Under the pieces are notes generated by a model. The model searched no databases, had not been told where the DNA came from, and saw only the letters and a list, made by a program, of their open reading frames with translations. Made by a program: the position numbers and the translations under genes. Source: Lwoffella lincolnii (lineage in GTDB: Bacteria; Pseudomonadota; Gammaproteobacteria; Pseudomonadales; Moraxellaceae). Taken from it: 64,000 bases of DNA. Below are positions 18,746 to 27,519 of this stretch, piece by piece; within the stretch, counting starts at the first letter, position 1; each line of letters begins with the position of its first letter. The stretch covers positions 310,001-374,000 of the forward strand of contig NZ_MUYT01000004.1 in NCBI RefSeq assembly GCF_002014765.1, given 5' to 3'.

Positions 18746-19177
18746 ATGGACATCGAACACATTCGCCAATTAATTGATTTAATGGAAGAAAAAGACTTAT
18801 TGACTTTAGAAGTCTGCTCTGGTGATGACAAAGTCAGTTTGACCCGTTATTACCAACCGATTGCGTCCACCATCAGTGCTGTTCCCACCGCCTTGCCAAC
18901 ATCATCTCAACCTCAAGAACCAAGCTCTGCCAAGCAATCAGGACACGTTGAAAACTCGCCCATGGTTGGCGTGTTCTACTCCGCCCCAAGTCCCAATGAG
19001 CCACCATTTGTCAAAGTGGGGCAAACTGTCCAAGCAGGTGATACTTTGGGCATCATTGAAGCGATGAAAATCATGAACCCACTTGAAGCCACACAAAGTG
19101 GTGTGATTGCTGAGATTTTGGTAGAAAATGGCGATGTGGTTCAGTTTGGTCAACCTGTGGTGCGATACCAGTCTTAA
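18746..19177 (+). CDS. accB: Biotin carboxyl carrier protein of acetyl-CoA carboxylase
   Basis: 143 residues. Carries the biotin that shuttles CO2 between biotin carboxylase and carboxyltransferase in fatty-acid synthesis. The C-terminal lipoyl/biotinyl domain (about 70-143) has the EAMKIMNPL motif with the biotinylated Lys108, and the protruding-thumb motif VGVFYSAPSPNEPPF. A Ser/Pro/Gln-rich linker separates it from the N-terminal helix. AAAAAAAGG precedes the start. accC follows after 12 bp, the standard accBC operon. A near-perfect direct repeat acatatggt occurs twice upstream (about 18706-18723). Confidence 0.96.
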   Translation: MDIEHIRQLIDLMEEKDLLTLEVCSGDDKVSLTRYYQPIASTISAVPTALPTSSQPQEPSSAKQSGHVENSPMVGVFYSAPSPNEPPFVKVGQTVQAGDTLGIIEAMKIMNPLEATQSGVIAEILVENGDVVQFGQPVVRYQS

Positions 19178-19189
19178 TGGGCATTTATT

Positions 19190-20536
19190 ATGATAAAAAA
19201 ATTACTCATCGCTAATCGTGGCGAGATAGCCTTGCGTGTCGTCAGAGCGTGTAAACAGCTGGGAATCAAAACCGTTGGCGTGTATTCCACCGCCGATGCC
19301 AATCTTATGCACTTAAAATTTGTTGACGAAGCAGTCTGCATTGGCAAACCCAATGCCAATCACAGCTATCTAAATACCAATGTACTGCTGACTGCTGCTG
19401 AAATCACAGGAGCTGATGCCATTCACCCAGGTTATGGTTTTTTATCTGAAAATGCCGAATTTGCCGAACAAGTCGAAAATACAGGTCTGACCTTTGTCGG
19501 TCCACACCCTGACCATATCCGCCTAATGGGCAATAAAATCTCTGCCATTCATGCGATGAAACAAGCCAACGTACCAACTGTGCCAGGCTCTGTCGGAACA
19601 ATCACCATACACAATGCCGAAGAGCAGGCCCAACAAATCGGTTTTCCATTACTCATTAAAGCCGCTGCTGGAGGTGGTGGACGTGGCATGCGTATTGTCG
19701 AACGCTTTGACCAACTCATCGGACAAGTACAAGCTGCCAAGCAAGAAGCTGAGGTCAGTTTTGGTGACGACAGCGTGTATATGGAACGGTTTTTACAAAA
19801 CCCACGCCATGTGGAAGTGCAAGTGTTGGGAGATGGCAACGGCAATGCCATTCATCTATATGACCGAGACTGTTCACTACAACGCCGTCATCAAAAGGTG
19901 CTAGAAGAAGCACCTGCCCCTGACATTCCAGATGACATTCGTGAGCCGATACTCCAAGCTTGTGTTCGAGCTTGTCAGCAGATTGGCTATCGGGGGGCAG
20001 GCACATTTGAATTTTTGTATGAAAATGGCGAATTTTTCTTTATTGAGATGAACACCCGTGTTCAAGTTGAACATCCTGTTACCGAGATGATTACAGGCGT
20101 GGATATTGTGGTTGAGCAGTTGCGTGTGGCATCTGGTTTGGGGCTGTCTTATCGTCAAAGCGAGATAGACATTCGTGGACATGCCATTGAGTGTCGCATT
20201 AATGCTGAAGACCCCCACACCTTTATGCCATCACCAGGGCAAGTGGGGCGATTTTTTGCTCCCAGTGGTGCAGGTGTGCGTTTTGATTCGCACCTTTATC
20301 CACACTACACCATTCCTTCTTTTTATGATTCCTTGATTGGTAAACTCATTTGTCATGCCCCTACTCGTCAGCAAGCCATCAGCAAATGTGTCCATGCTTT
20401 AGATGAATTAATTATTGAAGGCATCAAAACCAACATTCCACTGCATCGAGATGTGATTTTGGCAGATAAAAACTTTAAAAAAGAAGCACAGAACATTCAC
20501 CATTTAGAAAAGCATTTGTTAAATAAGTCAGGTTAA
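19190..20536 (+). CDS. accC: Acetyl-CoA carboxylase, biotin carboxylase subunit
   Basis: 448 residues, full length. Carboxylates the biotin on AccB using ATP and bicarbonate. Begins MIKKLLIANRGEIALRVVRA; the ATP-grasp domain holds the Gly-rich loop KAAAGGGGRGMR and the metal/active-site section FFIEMNTRVQVEHPVTE. FIEMN and RVQVEHPVTE are biotin-carboxylase signatures. Position 12 bp after accB confirms the role. No terminator was seen in the 49 bp before the convergent gene at 20586. Confidence 0.97.
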   Translation: MIKKLLIANRGEIALRVVRACKQLGIKTVGVYSTADANLMHLKFVDEAVCIGKPNANHSYLNTNVLLTAAEITGADAIHPGYGFLSENAEFAEQVENTGLTFVGPHPDHIRLMGNKISAIHAMKQANVPTVPGSVGTITIHNAEEQAQQIGFPLLIKAAAGGGGRGMRIVERFDQLIGQVQAAKQEAEVSFGDDSVYMERFLQNPRHVEVQVLGDGNGNAIHLYDRDCSLQRRHQKVLEEAPAPDIPDDIREPILQACVRACQQIGYRGAGTFEFLYENGEFFFIEMNTRVQVEHPVTEMITGVDIVVEQLRVASGLGLSYRQSEIDIRGHAIECRINAEDPHTFMPSPGQVGRFFAPSGAGVRFDSHLYPHYTIPSFYDSLIGKLICHAPTRQQAISKCVHALDELIIEGIKTNIPLHRDVILADKNFKKEAQNIHHLEKHLLNKSG

Positions 20537-20585
20537 ATGACGTGTTAAATGGCGTAGGTTAAACAAATTACGGTTAAAAAAGCAT

Positions 20586-21164
20586 TTAAGGCAACACTCT
20601 TTCAAAACGAATGTGGCATTTCTCACCCAGTTTATCACCACACCACTGCATGGTGTTGCCATCTTCTTTAATATAGGCGATGACTTGCTCACCAGTTTGG
20701 TCAACTTGATTGCCCGAGCAATCCACTTCATTGTTATCATAGATGGTTTTTAATATCAATATTGGCAATCCCTCTTCATGCGTTAGCACCACATAGTTGC
20801 CATAAGTCACTTCATTGGCACTGCTTGTCCGCATAAAATTATCCCTATCAAAGGCATATAACTCCCGACAGATTTTGCTGGGTTTTTGCCATGTGGCAAT
20901 GCGACCGTCATGATTATTATGACCATCAATCGTTTTATCAGGAATCTTGATGTCATTGTCCATGCTGTCATTGGTTCTGCTGATGTTTGCATTGGCATGG
21001 ATTTTAGCCACTTTATCATCTTGTTCATCTAATACTGCTTGCCATTGCCCTGCTATTTTAGGCAAAATATATGTATTTTCTTTAGTTAAATGAGTGCCAG
21101 AGCCACTGATTCCTGCATTTAATAAGGCAGCCAGTGTTAAAGACGTCATGCTTATTGTTTCCAT
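20586..21164 (-). CDS. Hypothetical secreted protein
   Basis: 192 residues, not recognised. The N-terminus METISMTSLTLAALLNAGIS is hydrophobic and could be a short signal peptide, though it lacks a positively charged start. The mature part is Asp/Asn-rich, with cysteine pairs (near 110, 157, 175 and 183) that may form disulfides in the periplasm. AAGGAA lies 7 bases before the ATG. The gene and its 320-bp upstream flank are more A+T-rich than their neighbours accC and fimV, which suggests acquired or lineage-specific DNA. Confidence 0.6.
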   Translation of the reverse strand: METISMTSLTLAALLNAGISGSGTHLTKENTYILPKIAGQWQAVLDEQDDKVAKIHANANISRTNDSMDNDIKIPDKTIDGHNNHDGRIATWQKPSKICRELYAFDRDNFMRTSSANEVTYGNYVVLTHEEGLPILILKTIYDNNEVDCSGNQVDQTGEQVIAYIKEDGNTMQWCGDKLGEKCHIRFERVLP

Positions 21165-21486
21165 ACCATTTCCTTAAAATACCAATACTAGCCAACGTAA
21201 AACAAGCCAATGTAAAATAAATCAAACACAACACAAAAAGAAACTTTAATAAGAGAACCATCATAGCACTTTCATGGCATTTTGATGACCAAAACAGCTT
21301 AACTTTTTGTTGTTTATTTTCGTTATTTGTGGGCTTCTCTGTATTTTTTGGCACATATTAGCGATTTTTATCTTATCTTTTGTTGTCATCAATGAAAGAA
21401 ACTGGCAATAAAGCCATATTTTTGATATAAATGACACATTATTGTGGCTGTTTTTTTCCAAAACTTATTTTAATTAAGGGATTGTC
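21165..21486. other. A+T-rich intergenic region before fimV
   Basis: 322 bases without a supported gene. It separates a minus-strand secreted protein gene from plus-strand fimV and must hold promoters for both. AAGGGA at the right end is the fimV ribosome site. Short Met/GTG-started frames here overlap the neighbouring gene, have no ribosome site, and are not supported. Confidence 0.6.
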
Positions 21487-22989
21487 ATGGCTTGGCAACA
21501 GATTTCGACACAAAAAACCTTACTTTCTTCTGCGATGACCTTTATGCTTATCGGCAGTGCTGGTATTAGCCATGCGGTGACGGTCGGCTCAACACAAATC
21601 AACTCCGCCCAATACGAACCACTGAATGCGGTTATTGAAATTAAAGACATTAACCCTGATGACTTTTCTGCCAAAATTGCAGACAACCGAGTCTTTGAGC
21701 AGATGGGGCTAGAAAACAGCAACCGTTTGAATGTGAATTTTGTACGAACATCAGACTCCTCGGGCAAATTGGTCATCACCTCTGCCAGACCTGTGCAAAA
21801 CCCATATCAAAACATTGTTTTAGACTTGAGTGAAAGGGGGCAAAATACCTTTTTGCCAAAAACTTTATTGGTAGCAACCAATGATGTCAAACAACTTAAT
21901 ATAAAACAAGCCAAAACACAAGTGGACATACAGGCAGACATGTCTGATGTGTCCACACATCATAACCAATATAATAACCAGTATGATGATTACCAAGTTA
22001 CCAATGCCAGCCAAGTCAATTTGCCAATCAGCCATGTTCCAGCTGATAGTAACTTTGATGGTAACATGGTTCTTGATGATAACGTTGTTTTTAATGATAA
22101 CATAGTTGCCAGCAGTGATTCAGCTTTAAATGCTGGTACAGCCAAACACACGCTAAAAGATGATGCGTCATTATTGGCATCAAACACAACATCAAACACA
22201 ACATTGGCATCAAATCGTACCCATTCTTTTACGACTTTAGATGAGCCACCAATCGGTGAATTGGCATCAGACCATATCCTACTCAATGCTCTTGGTGTGG
22301 ACACAACTGATATGACAGGCGCAGCGACTGACACAGTGATGGCACAGTCTCAGCCTCAACCGACAGCATCATCAACTGACTCACTGGTTGATGCCAATGA
22401 TCCTGAAACTCATCATCGCAAAACCTATGTCGTGCAACGCAATGATAATCTATGGATGATTTCTAACAACATTGCCAAACGCAACAATGTCAGCGTTTAT
22501 CAAGTGATGAAACAAATCCAACAGGACAATCCTGATGCCTTTATCGACGGTAAAGCCAGTCGCATCATTGCCAATGCACAGATTATCTTACCTGATTATG
22601 AGTTTATCCCCAGTCAAAACAGCTTAGAAAAAGCATTGGCGGCAAAACGAGAACAGCTTGCTAATGAACAAACCGCTTCTGGTGGCAAAAAATCCAGCAC
22701 CACTTCTTCAACCACTAAGAAACGTTATCAAGCTAAAAATACAGCCAAAGCTGCCAACCGTGTGGCACTGGTTGCTCCCAGCATCACCAACCAATCAGCC
22801 AGCAGTTCAAACAATGCTCCTTCCACAGACCTTGTTGGTCGTTTAAAAAACACTCGCCAATCAACCGCCAGTACGGTGCGTTCGGTCAATGGATTGAATC
22901 ATAAATTTAGCGACTATGCCAAAAAGCTTGAAGTACAAAATGAAAAAATTGCTCAGCTTGAAGCCAAGCTAAAAGAGCTTAAACAATAA
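21487..22989 (+). CDS. FimV, periplasmic part (FimV N-terminal and LysM domains)
   Basis: 500 residues. A signal peptide (1-30, cut after SHA) leads to a FimV N-terminal domain (about 31-145, INSAQYEPLNAVIEIKDI), a long Asp/Asn/Ser-rich linker, a LysM-type peptidoglycan-binding region with the FimV form KTYVVQRNDNLWMISNNIAK (about 310-370), a Lys/Ser/Thr-rich stretch, and a C-terminal coiled coil ending LEAKLKELKQ. In Pseudomonas FimV, one chain continues from here through a membrane helix to a cytoplasmic TPR part; here a stop occurs right before the membrane helix, which opens the next gene. The family acts in type IV pilus assembly, polar localisation and twitching. Confidence 0.82.
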   Translation: MAWQQISTQKTLLSSAMTFMLIGSAGISHAVTVGSTQINSAQYEPLNAVIEIKDINPDDFSAKIADNRVFEQMGLENSNRLNVNFVRTSDSSGKLVITSARPVQNPYQNIVLDLSERGQNTFLPKTLLVATNDVKQLNIKQAKTQVDIQADMSDVSTHHNQYNNQYDDYQVTNASQVNLPISHVPADSNFDGNMVLDDNVVFNDNIVASSDSALNAGTAKHTLKDDASLLASNTTSNTTLASNRTHSFTTLDEPPIGELASDHILLNALGVDTTDMTGAATDTVMAQSQPQPTASSTDSLVDANDPETHHRKTYVVQRNDNLWMISNNIAKRNNVSVYQVMKQIQQDNPDAFIDGKASRIIANAQIILPDYEFIPSQNSLEKALAAKREQLANEQTASGGKKSSTTSSTTKKRYQAKNTAKAANRVALVAPSITNQSASSSNNAPSTDLVGRLKNTRQSTASTVRSVNGLNHKFSDYAKKLEVQNEKIAQLEAKLKELKQ

Positions 22990-23016
22990 ATATTGACATA
23001 TAAAATAGGAATTATT

Positions 23017-24771
23017 ATGGAAAACATCGCTCTTATTGCCATTGTGGTTTTAATCATTATTCTGGCACTGGTTTTTATGTTGATGCGTCGCAATCAAGCT
23101 GATGCTGATGTGTTCGAAGATGAACCACTTCTACCATCAAAGACAGAACACACCGATTCTGCCATGGCAAATCAGCCAACACCCATGGATTTAGCCGAGC
23201 AAAACGTGCCATCGCCACAGTTTGGCGTGGTGGCTAAACAGTTGATGGCACAACAGCGTTTTGACGATGCTGAAGCCGAATTACTTAGGGGCATACACTC
23301 CCAACCTAACAATACTCAGCTTAAACTTGATTTACTCAATTTATATGCCCAGACCTCCAACATCAACAAGTTCAATCAGACATATGCTCAAGTTCAACAA
23401 TCTGGTGATACTGGCATCATCAGTGAAGCCAAACACCTTAAATCTTTAATAGACGCAGAGATACAAACACGCCATCAATCTGAGTCTAAACCTGAGCCAT
23501 CAGTCCAATCTGTCACATCAGATGATGACACACCTTTAGATTTTAATGCTGGTAATATTGATAATGCCCTTGACTTTGGCAACGAGCAACCTGTGGCACA
23601 ACAGCCCATGGCACAAACCACGGTGGCACAAACAAGTGACGATGCGTTTAACGACAATGCGTTTAGCTTAGAAGATTTAGAAGCCGATTTATTAGACACC
23701 ACGTCTACTTTAGATTTAGACACCAATGATGATGCAGGCTTAACTGGTGATGACGACTTAACATTTGATTTAGATGACAGCAAGCCCACATCTGATCAAA
23801 TCACATCACCTACCACAGCTGAGAATGATGGTTTGGATTTTGATTTTGGCATAGAAAGCACAGAAGAAGACCACGCCACTGCCACTCAATCAGACCAACC
23901 CAGCCTACAGACGGACACAAACGATGATTTAACCGTTCTAACTGACACTCTAGACACATCAGATGATTTGTCATTTGACTTATCAGAAGATGATGTTGTG
24001 TCTGACAATCTTGTGTCTGATGTTGAATCTGCTGATTTAAGCTTTGATATTGAATCTGATTTTGACTTGAACACAGAAGTTGATGCCACTGAATCTGCCG
24101 TTGTCCGAGATGCAAATATTCAAGATGCAAATGAAGTGGTTGTGAATGATGTTAGTGAAATCAGTGCTGATGCCCTGACAACTGACCAAGGTAACGAAGA
24201 TGATTCATCATTAGATGACTCTTTGGACTTTGATTTAGGCAGTTTAGATGATGATGCTTCTAAAGTTGCCTCTGATTCGCCCACCACACATCTTGATGAC
24301 ACAACAGAACTTAGCAATGAGTTTGACTTAAGTGATTTTGGACTTGATGATGATCTGATAACACAAGATGATTCGTCCCAGCCAAGCCAACCGCTAAATC
24401 AGCAACCCCAACAACCAAGCCAACAAGACAGCGATGATCGACAAGCGTTTGACTTGGGCATGGATTTAGATTTTGATACGGCTGATATTTCACCCGTTCA
24501 ATCTGATGTTAAAGCTCAAGAGCCTAGCATCAGTGATTTAACACCCACAGACCATGATGCCAATGTGGCATCAGATAAGTCAAATTTAGTGGATTTATCT
24601 GAACTTGATGTGTCTGACTTGGATAACGCACAAATCACCATGGATTTGGCTGGGCAATATATTGAGCTTGGTGAGTATGACAGTGCTCGTCGGCTGTTAA
24701 ATGAGATTACTCAATCTGCCAATGAACCGTATTTAAATCAAGCCAAAGAGCTGTTGGCACAAATCAACTAA
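23017..24771 (+). CDS. FimV, membrane and cytoplasmic part (TPR and FimV C-terminal domain)
   Basis: 584 residues from the ATG at 23017 (AGGA 7 bases upstream). It begins with a membrane helix, ENIALIAIVVLIIILALVFM, then MRR, so the rest faces the cytoplasm. A TPR-like pair follows (FGVVAKQLMAQQRFDDAEAE), then about 350 residues of very acidic Asp/Ser/Leu sequence, and the FimV C-terminal domain at about 545-584 (QITMDLAGQYIELGEYDSAR). The gene starts 27 bp after the periplasmic half. In Pseudomonas this C-terminal domain helps activate pilus-related cAMP signalling; the two chains here may pair through the periplasmic coiled coil and membrane helix, which is inference. Confidence 0.82.
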   Translation: MENIALIAIVVLIIILALVFMLMRRNQADADVFEDEPLLPSKTEHTDSAMANQPTPMDLAEQNVPSPQFGVVAKQLMAQQRFDDAEAELLRGIHSQPNNTQLKLDLLNLYAQTSNINKFNQTYAQVQQSGDTGIISEAKHLKSLIDAEIQTRHQSESKPEPSVQSVTSDDDTPLDFNAGNIDNALDFGNEQPVAQQPMAQTTVAQTSDDAFNDNAFSLEDLEADLLDTTSTLDLDTNDDAGLTGDDDLTFDLDDSKPTSDQITSPTTAENDGLDFDFGIESTEEDHATATQSDQPSLQTDTNDDLTVLTDTLDTSDDLSFDLSEDDVVSDNLVSDVESADLSFDIESDFDLNTEVDATESAVVRDANIQDANEVVVNDVSEISADALTTDQGNEDDSSLDDSLDFDLGSLDDDASKVASDSPTTHLDDTTELSNEFDLSDFGLDDDLITQDDSSQPSQPLNQQPQQPSQQDSDDRQAFDLGMDLDFDTADISPVQSDVKAQEPSISDLTPTDHDANVASDKSNLVDLSELDVSDLDNAQITMDLAGQYIELGEYDSARRLLNEITQSANEPYLNQAKELLAQIN

Positions 24772-24779
24772 CCACTGTT

Positions 24780-24821
24780 GGTCTGGTATGGCCATAACCA
24801 CGATTGTGGCACTACCAGACC
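24780..24821. other. Nested hairpin downstream of fimV
   Basis: A 9-bp outer stem (GGTCTGGTA with TACCAGACC) encloses an inner CCAC-GATT-GTGG hairpin. It lies just after the stop of the second FimV gene and ahead of the terminator at 24841. It has no T-run, so it may act as a 3' stabiliser or a processing site. Confidence 0.5.
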
Positions 24822-24840
24822 ATGATTAAAGTAAAAAATT

Positions 24841-24868
24841 AGGCACGCTTAAGTCTGTGCCTTTTTTT
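24841..24868 (+). terminator. Rho-independent terminator of the fimV genes
   Basis: Stem AGGCAC/GTGCCT with a 10-base loop, followed directly by seven T bases. It ends the two-gene fimV transcript and separates it from the asparaginase-like gene. Confidence 0.85.
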
Positions 24869-24935
24869 ATTATGGTGGTTGTTATTATGGTGATTGTTTA
24901 TGAAAAATTTTATTCGATGATTACTGGTGTCATTC

Positions 24936-26063
24936 ATGAAAAAACCTTTGTCTTCTTCCATCAGTCATATTGACGTTATCTATGCTGGAGGCACATTTGG
25001 TAGCTTTGGGCAACCGCTTGCTCCTTTATCCGCCAAGGCATTTTTACCAATACTCCATCAAATCATGCCAAATACCACAGACATCACGTTAAACATGGTT
25101 GACAATTCGCTAATCAAAGACAGCAGTCAATTTGATGTTCCAGACTTTCTCACGTTTTATCGCCTGATATTAAAGCATTATGCTCAAGGACAGCGGTATT
25201 TCTTACTCATCACAGGCACAGATACCTTAAGCTATTTGGGGGCTTTTTTGGCAGAAGCTTTTGCAAATTCTGACATACGTTTGGTATTAACCGCCAGTAT
25301 GCGGCCGCTACTCGACCCCACACGACTGACAGATTATGTCATCAATCCCCAATCTGATGCCAAGGATAACTTTCACTTGGCAATCGGACAACTGCTTAAA
25401 GATAAAGCAGGGGTCTATGTTGCCATTGGCAACGATGTCTGGCCTGCTCAAACAGTGCAAAAACTGCACAGTCATGACATGTTGGCTTTTAGTGGTCATC
25501 AAAAGGTGGGCTATCCTGCCAGCAGTTATCAAGACCGATTAAGTCAGACAACAAAGACCATGTGGCTAGAACAGCATCATCAATCAAACATTGGCAAAAT
25601 CAACCACAACCACAATGGTCAGTCATCACTCTTAAAAAAGCCATGCTGTGTGCAAGTTATCTATGCCCTACCCAGCCATATTGATGACCATGCTGATGAA
25701 CATATGAATATCCATGCCAGCCAGTTAAGGCACATCATCACCCAAGCGGAAAAAAACAACACACCAACGGCTGTGATTTTAATGAGCTATGGTGAAGGTA
25801 ATTTTCCAAAGTCACATGCCATGCAGACGATGTTAAATCTTGCTTATCAAGCAGGCATCATGGTGATAAATAGCAGTCAAGCTTTGCTGGGCGGTGTCAG
25901 TGATAATTATGCCGCTGGCAGTTGGTTGGCTGATTGTCATGTCATCAGTGGTGGTCGTCTGACACTACCAGCCATTTATGCTCGCCTTTTATGGTTGCTG
26001 TTGACCTGCGACTCGCCCAAACGTCGTCGCCAACGTTGGCAACACACGGTCAGTCAAGTTTAA
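24936..26063 (+). CDS. Asparaginase/glutaminase-family protein, divergent
   Basis: 375 residues from the ATG at 24936; a GTG lies three codons earlier and no strong ribosome site is seen. The N-terminal IYAGGTFGS corresponds to the first catalytic-Thr motif (usually TGGTI), and LLITGTDTLSY to the second (usually THGTDT), with Thr-Asp kept but the His missing. LVLTASMRPLL matches the LTGAMRP segment. No secretion signal, so cytoplasmic. The length and overall order fit the family, but the altered motif makes substrate uncertain. It lies between fimV and truA, neighbours in other gamma-proteobacteria. Confidence 0.75.
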   Translation: MKKPLSSSISHIDVIYAGGTFGSFGQPLAPLSAKAFLPILHQIMPNTTDITLNMVDNSLIKDSSQFDVPDFLTFYRLILKHYAQGQRYFLLITGTDTLSYLGAFLAEAFANSDIRLVLTASMRPLLDPTRLTDYVINPQSDAKDNFHLAIGQLLKDKAGVYVAIGNDVWPAQTVQKLHSHDMLAFSGHQKVGYPASSYQDRLSQTTKTMWLEQHHQSNIGKINHNHNGQSSLLKKPCCVQVIYALPSHIDDHADEHMNIHASQLRHIITQAEKNNTPTAVILMSYGEGNFPKSHAMQTMLNLAYQAGIMVINSSQALLGGVSDNYAAGSWLADCHVISGGRLTLPAIYARLLWLLLTCDSPKRRRQRWQHTVSQV

Positions 26064-26102
26064 TCACCGTCAGTTAAATTTCATAAAAGGCCAGCAATCA
26101 CC

Positions 26103-26993
26103 ATGTCTGAAATCATAACAACAATCATCACAACACAAACCCAACAAAACAACATCAACCCTAAAAGCTTTGATAAAGAGTCACAAGACACATCTTTTAC
26201 CTATGCCATTGGGTTAGAATTCATCGGCACAGCATACCGAGGTTGGCAACGCCAACAAGAGGTTATCTGTATCCAACAAGTGGTGGAAGAAGCCATTGGT
26301 CGCATTGCCAATGAGCCTATTGAAGTGGTTGCCTCTGGTCGCACTGATGCTGGCGTTCATGCTGGCAATATGGTGGCACACTTTCAGACAAGAGCCAAGC
26401 GTCCGTTATATGGCTGGTTCCGGGGCATCAACAGTTTGCTGCCCAATGACATCACGTTACGCTGGATACAACCGATGCCAACCGAATTTCATGCTCGTTT
26501 TTCTGCGATAGCCAGACGTTATCGTTATGTTACTTTATGCCAACCATACCCGCCTGCTCTGCTTTATGGACAGGTAACTCATTTAACCAAGCAACTTGAC
26601 ATCACAGCTATGCAAAAAGCAACCGATTGTCTTGTGGGTCAGCATGATTTTAGCAGTTTTCGAGCAGCGGCATGTCAGTCACGCCAACCTGTCCGCTGTG
26701 TCAGCCATGCCAAGCTGTTTTGTCATGGTGCATTTATCGTATTTGATATTCAGGCAGATGGTTTTTTGCACCACATGGTACGTAATTTAATGGGGGCATT
26801 GTTCGCCATTGGTCAAGGTGAATTGCCAACCGATGCCATTGAAACCTTAATCACTGCCAAAGACCGTACCCAAGCCCCTGCCACAGCGGCGGCTGATGGC
26901 TTATATTTCATTGATGCCATTTATCCACCGCATTTACAACAACATCTGCCAAATATGGATAAAACCCCTGTTTGGCTAGGTTTGCCACAATAA
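26103..26993 (+). CDS. truA: tRNA pseudouridine(38-40) synthase
   Basis: 296 residues. Isomerises U38-U40 in the anticodon arm of tRNAs. The catalytic Asp lies in VVASGRTDAGVHAG. Other TruA marks are FIGTAYRGWQRQ near the start and FLHHMVRNLMGAL. The first ~30 residues are a Thr/Ile-rich extension outside the usual fold, so a later start cannot be excluded, although no better ATG is present. The stop lies in a short duplicated segment (tttgccacaa twice), followed by a further 14-bp repeat array. Confidence 0.94.
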   Translation: MSEIITTIITTQTQQNNINPKSFDKESQDTSFTYAIGLEFIGTAYRGWQRQQEVICIQQVVEEAIGRIANEPIEVVASGRTDAGVHAGNMVAHFQTRAKRPLYGWFRGINSLLPNDITLRWIQPMPTEFHARFSAIARRYRYVTLCQPYPPALLYGQVTHLTKQLDITAMQKATDCLVGQHDFSSFRAAACQSRQPVRCVSHAKLFCHGAFIVFDIQADGFLHHMVRNLMGALFAIGQGELPTDAIETLITAKDRTQAPATAAADGLYFIDAIYPPHLQQHLPNMDKTPVWLGLPQ

Positions 26994-27005
26994 GTTTGCC
27001 ACAAT

Positions 27006-27047
27006 GGTTTTAACATAACGGTTTTAACATAATGGTTTTGACATAAT
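27006..27047. repeat. Tandem repeat, 14 bp x 3, between truA and infA
   Basis: Three copies of ggttttaacataat with one base changed in the first copy and one in the third. It lies 13 bases after the truA stop, directly behind a two-copy duplication that spans the stop itself. Confidence 0.85.
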
Positions 27048-27112
27048 AAAGCATTTGAAAAACTCACCCCACAAGCGTATAATTTGGCTTTATTTTTTAT
27101 TAAGACATCATT

Positions 27113-27337
27113 ATGGCAAAAAAAGACGACATCATCGAATTTGAAGGCGAGGTCATTGATACTCTGCCAAACACACTGTTTAAAGTTCGTTTGGACAATG
27201 GGCATGAAATCATCGCTCACATATCTGGCAAAATGCGTAAGCACTACATTCGTATTTTGACAGGGGATAAAGTCAAGGTTGAGATGACTCCCTACGATTT
27301 GTCAAAAGGTCGCATCACCTATCGTGGTAAAAACTGA
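27113..27337 (+). CDS. infA: Translation initiation factor IF-1
   Basis: 74 residues, one S1-like OB fold. Blocks the ribosomal A site during initiation. MAKKDDIIEFEGEVIDTLPN, GHEIIAHISGKMRKHYIRI and DLSKGRITYR are the classic IF-1 segments. It has its own terminator about 57 bp downstream, so it is probably a single-gene transcript. Confidence 0.97.
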   Translation: MAKKDDIIEFEGEVIDTLPNTLFKVRLDNGHEIIAHISGKMRKHYIRILTGDKVKVEMTPYDLSKGRITYRGKN

Positions 27338-27393
27338 TTGCTGATTTTATATTGCTGACTTCATCATCATGCACAATCACATCAACATGATCG

Positions 27394-27416
27394 CCACGCC
27401 TTAAGCGTGGTTTTTT
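27394..27416 (+). terminator. Rho-independent terminator after infA
   Basis: Stem CCACGC/GCGTGG with a 5-base loop followed by six T bases, about 57 bp downstream of the infA stop. Confidence 0.85.
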
Positions 27417-27519
27417 AAAGCCAATTTATGTTAAAGTTGATGATTAAAATTGATAACTTGTGCTAAAGTTGGTGAATTGTTTTGTTCATCTTTTCTTTGG
27501 ATTGCTCTGGATTGTTACC

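Noticed and set aside
21082..21354. Possible small membrane protein of 90 codons upstream of the secreted protein
   Set aside because: It has a hydrophobic run but starts with GTG, lacks a ribosome site and overlaps the 5' end of the better-supported gene at 20586-21164.
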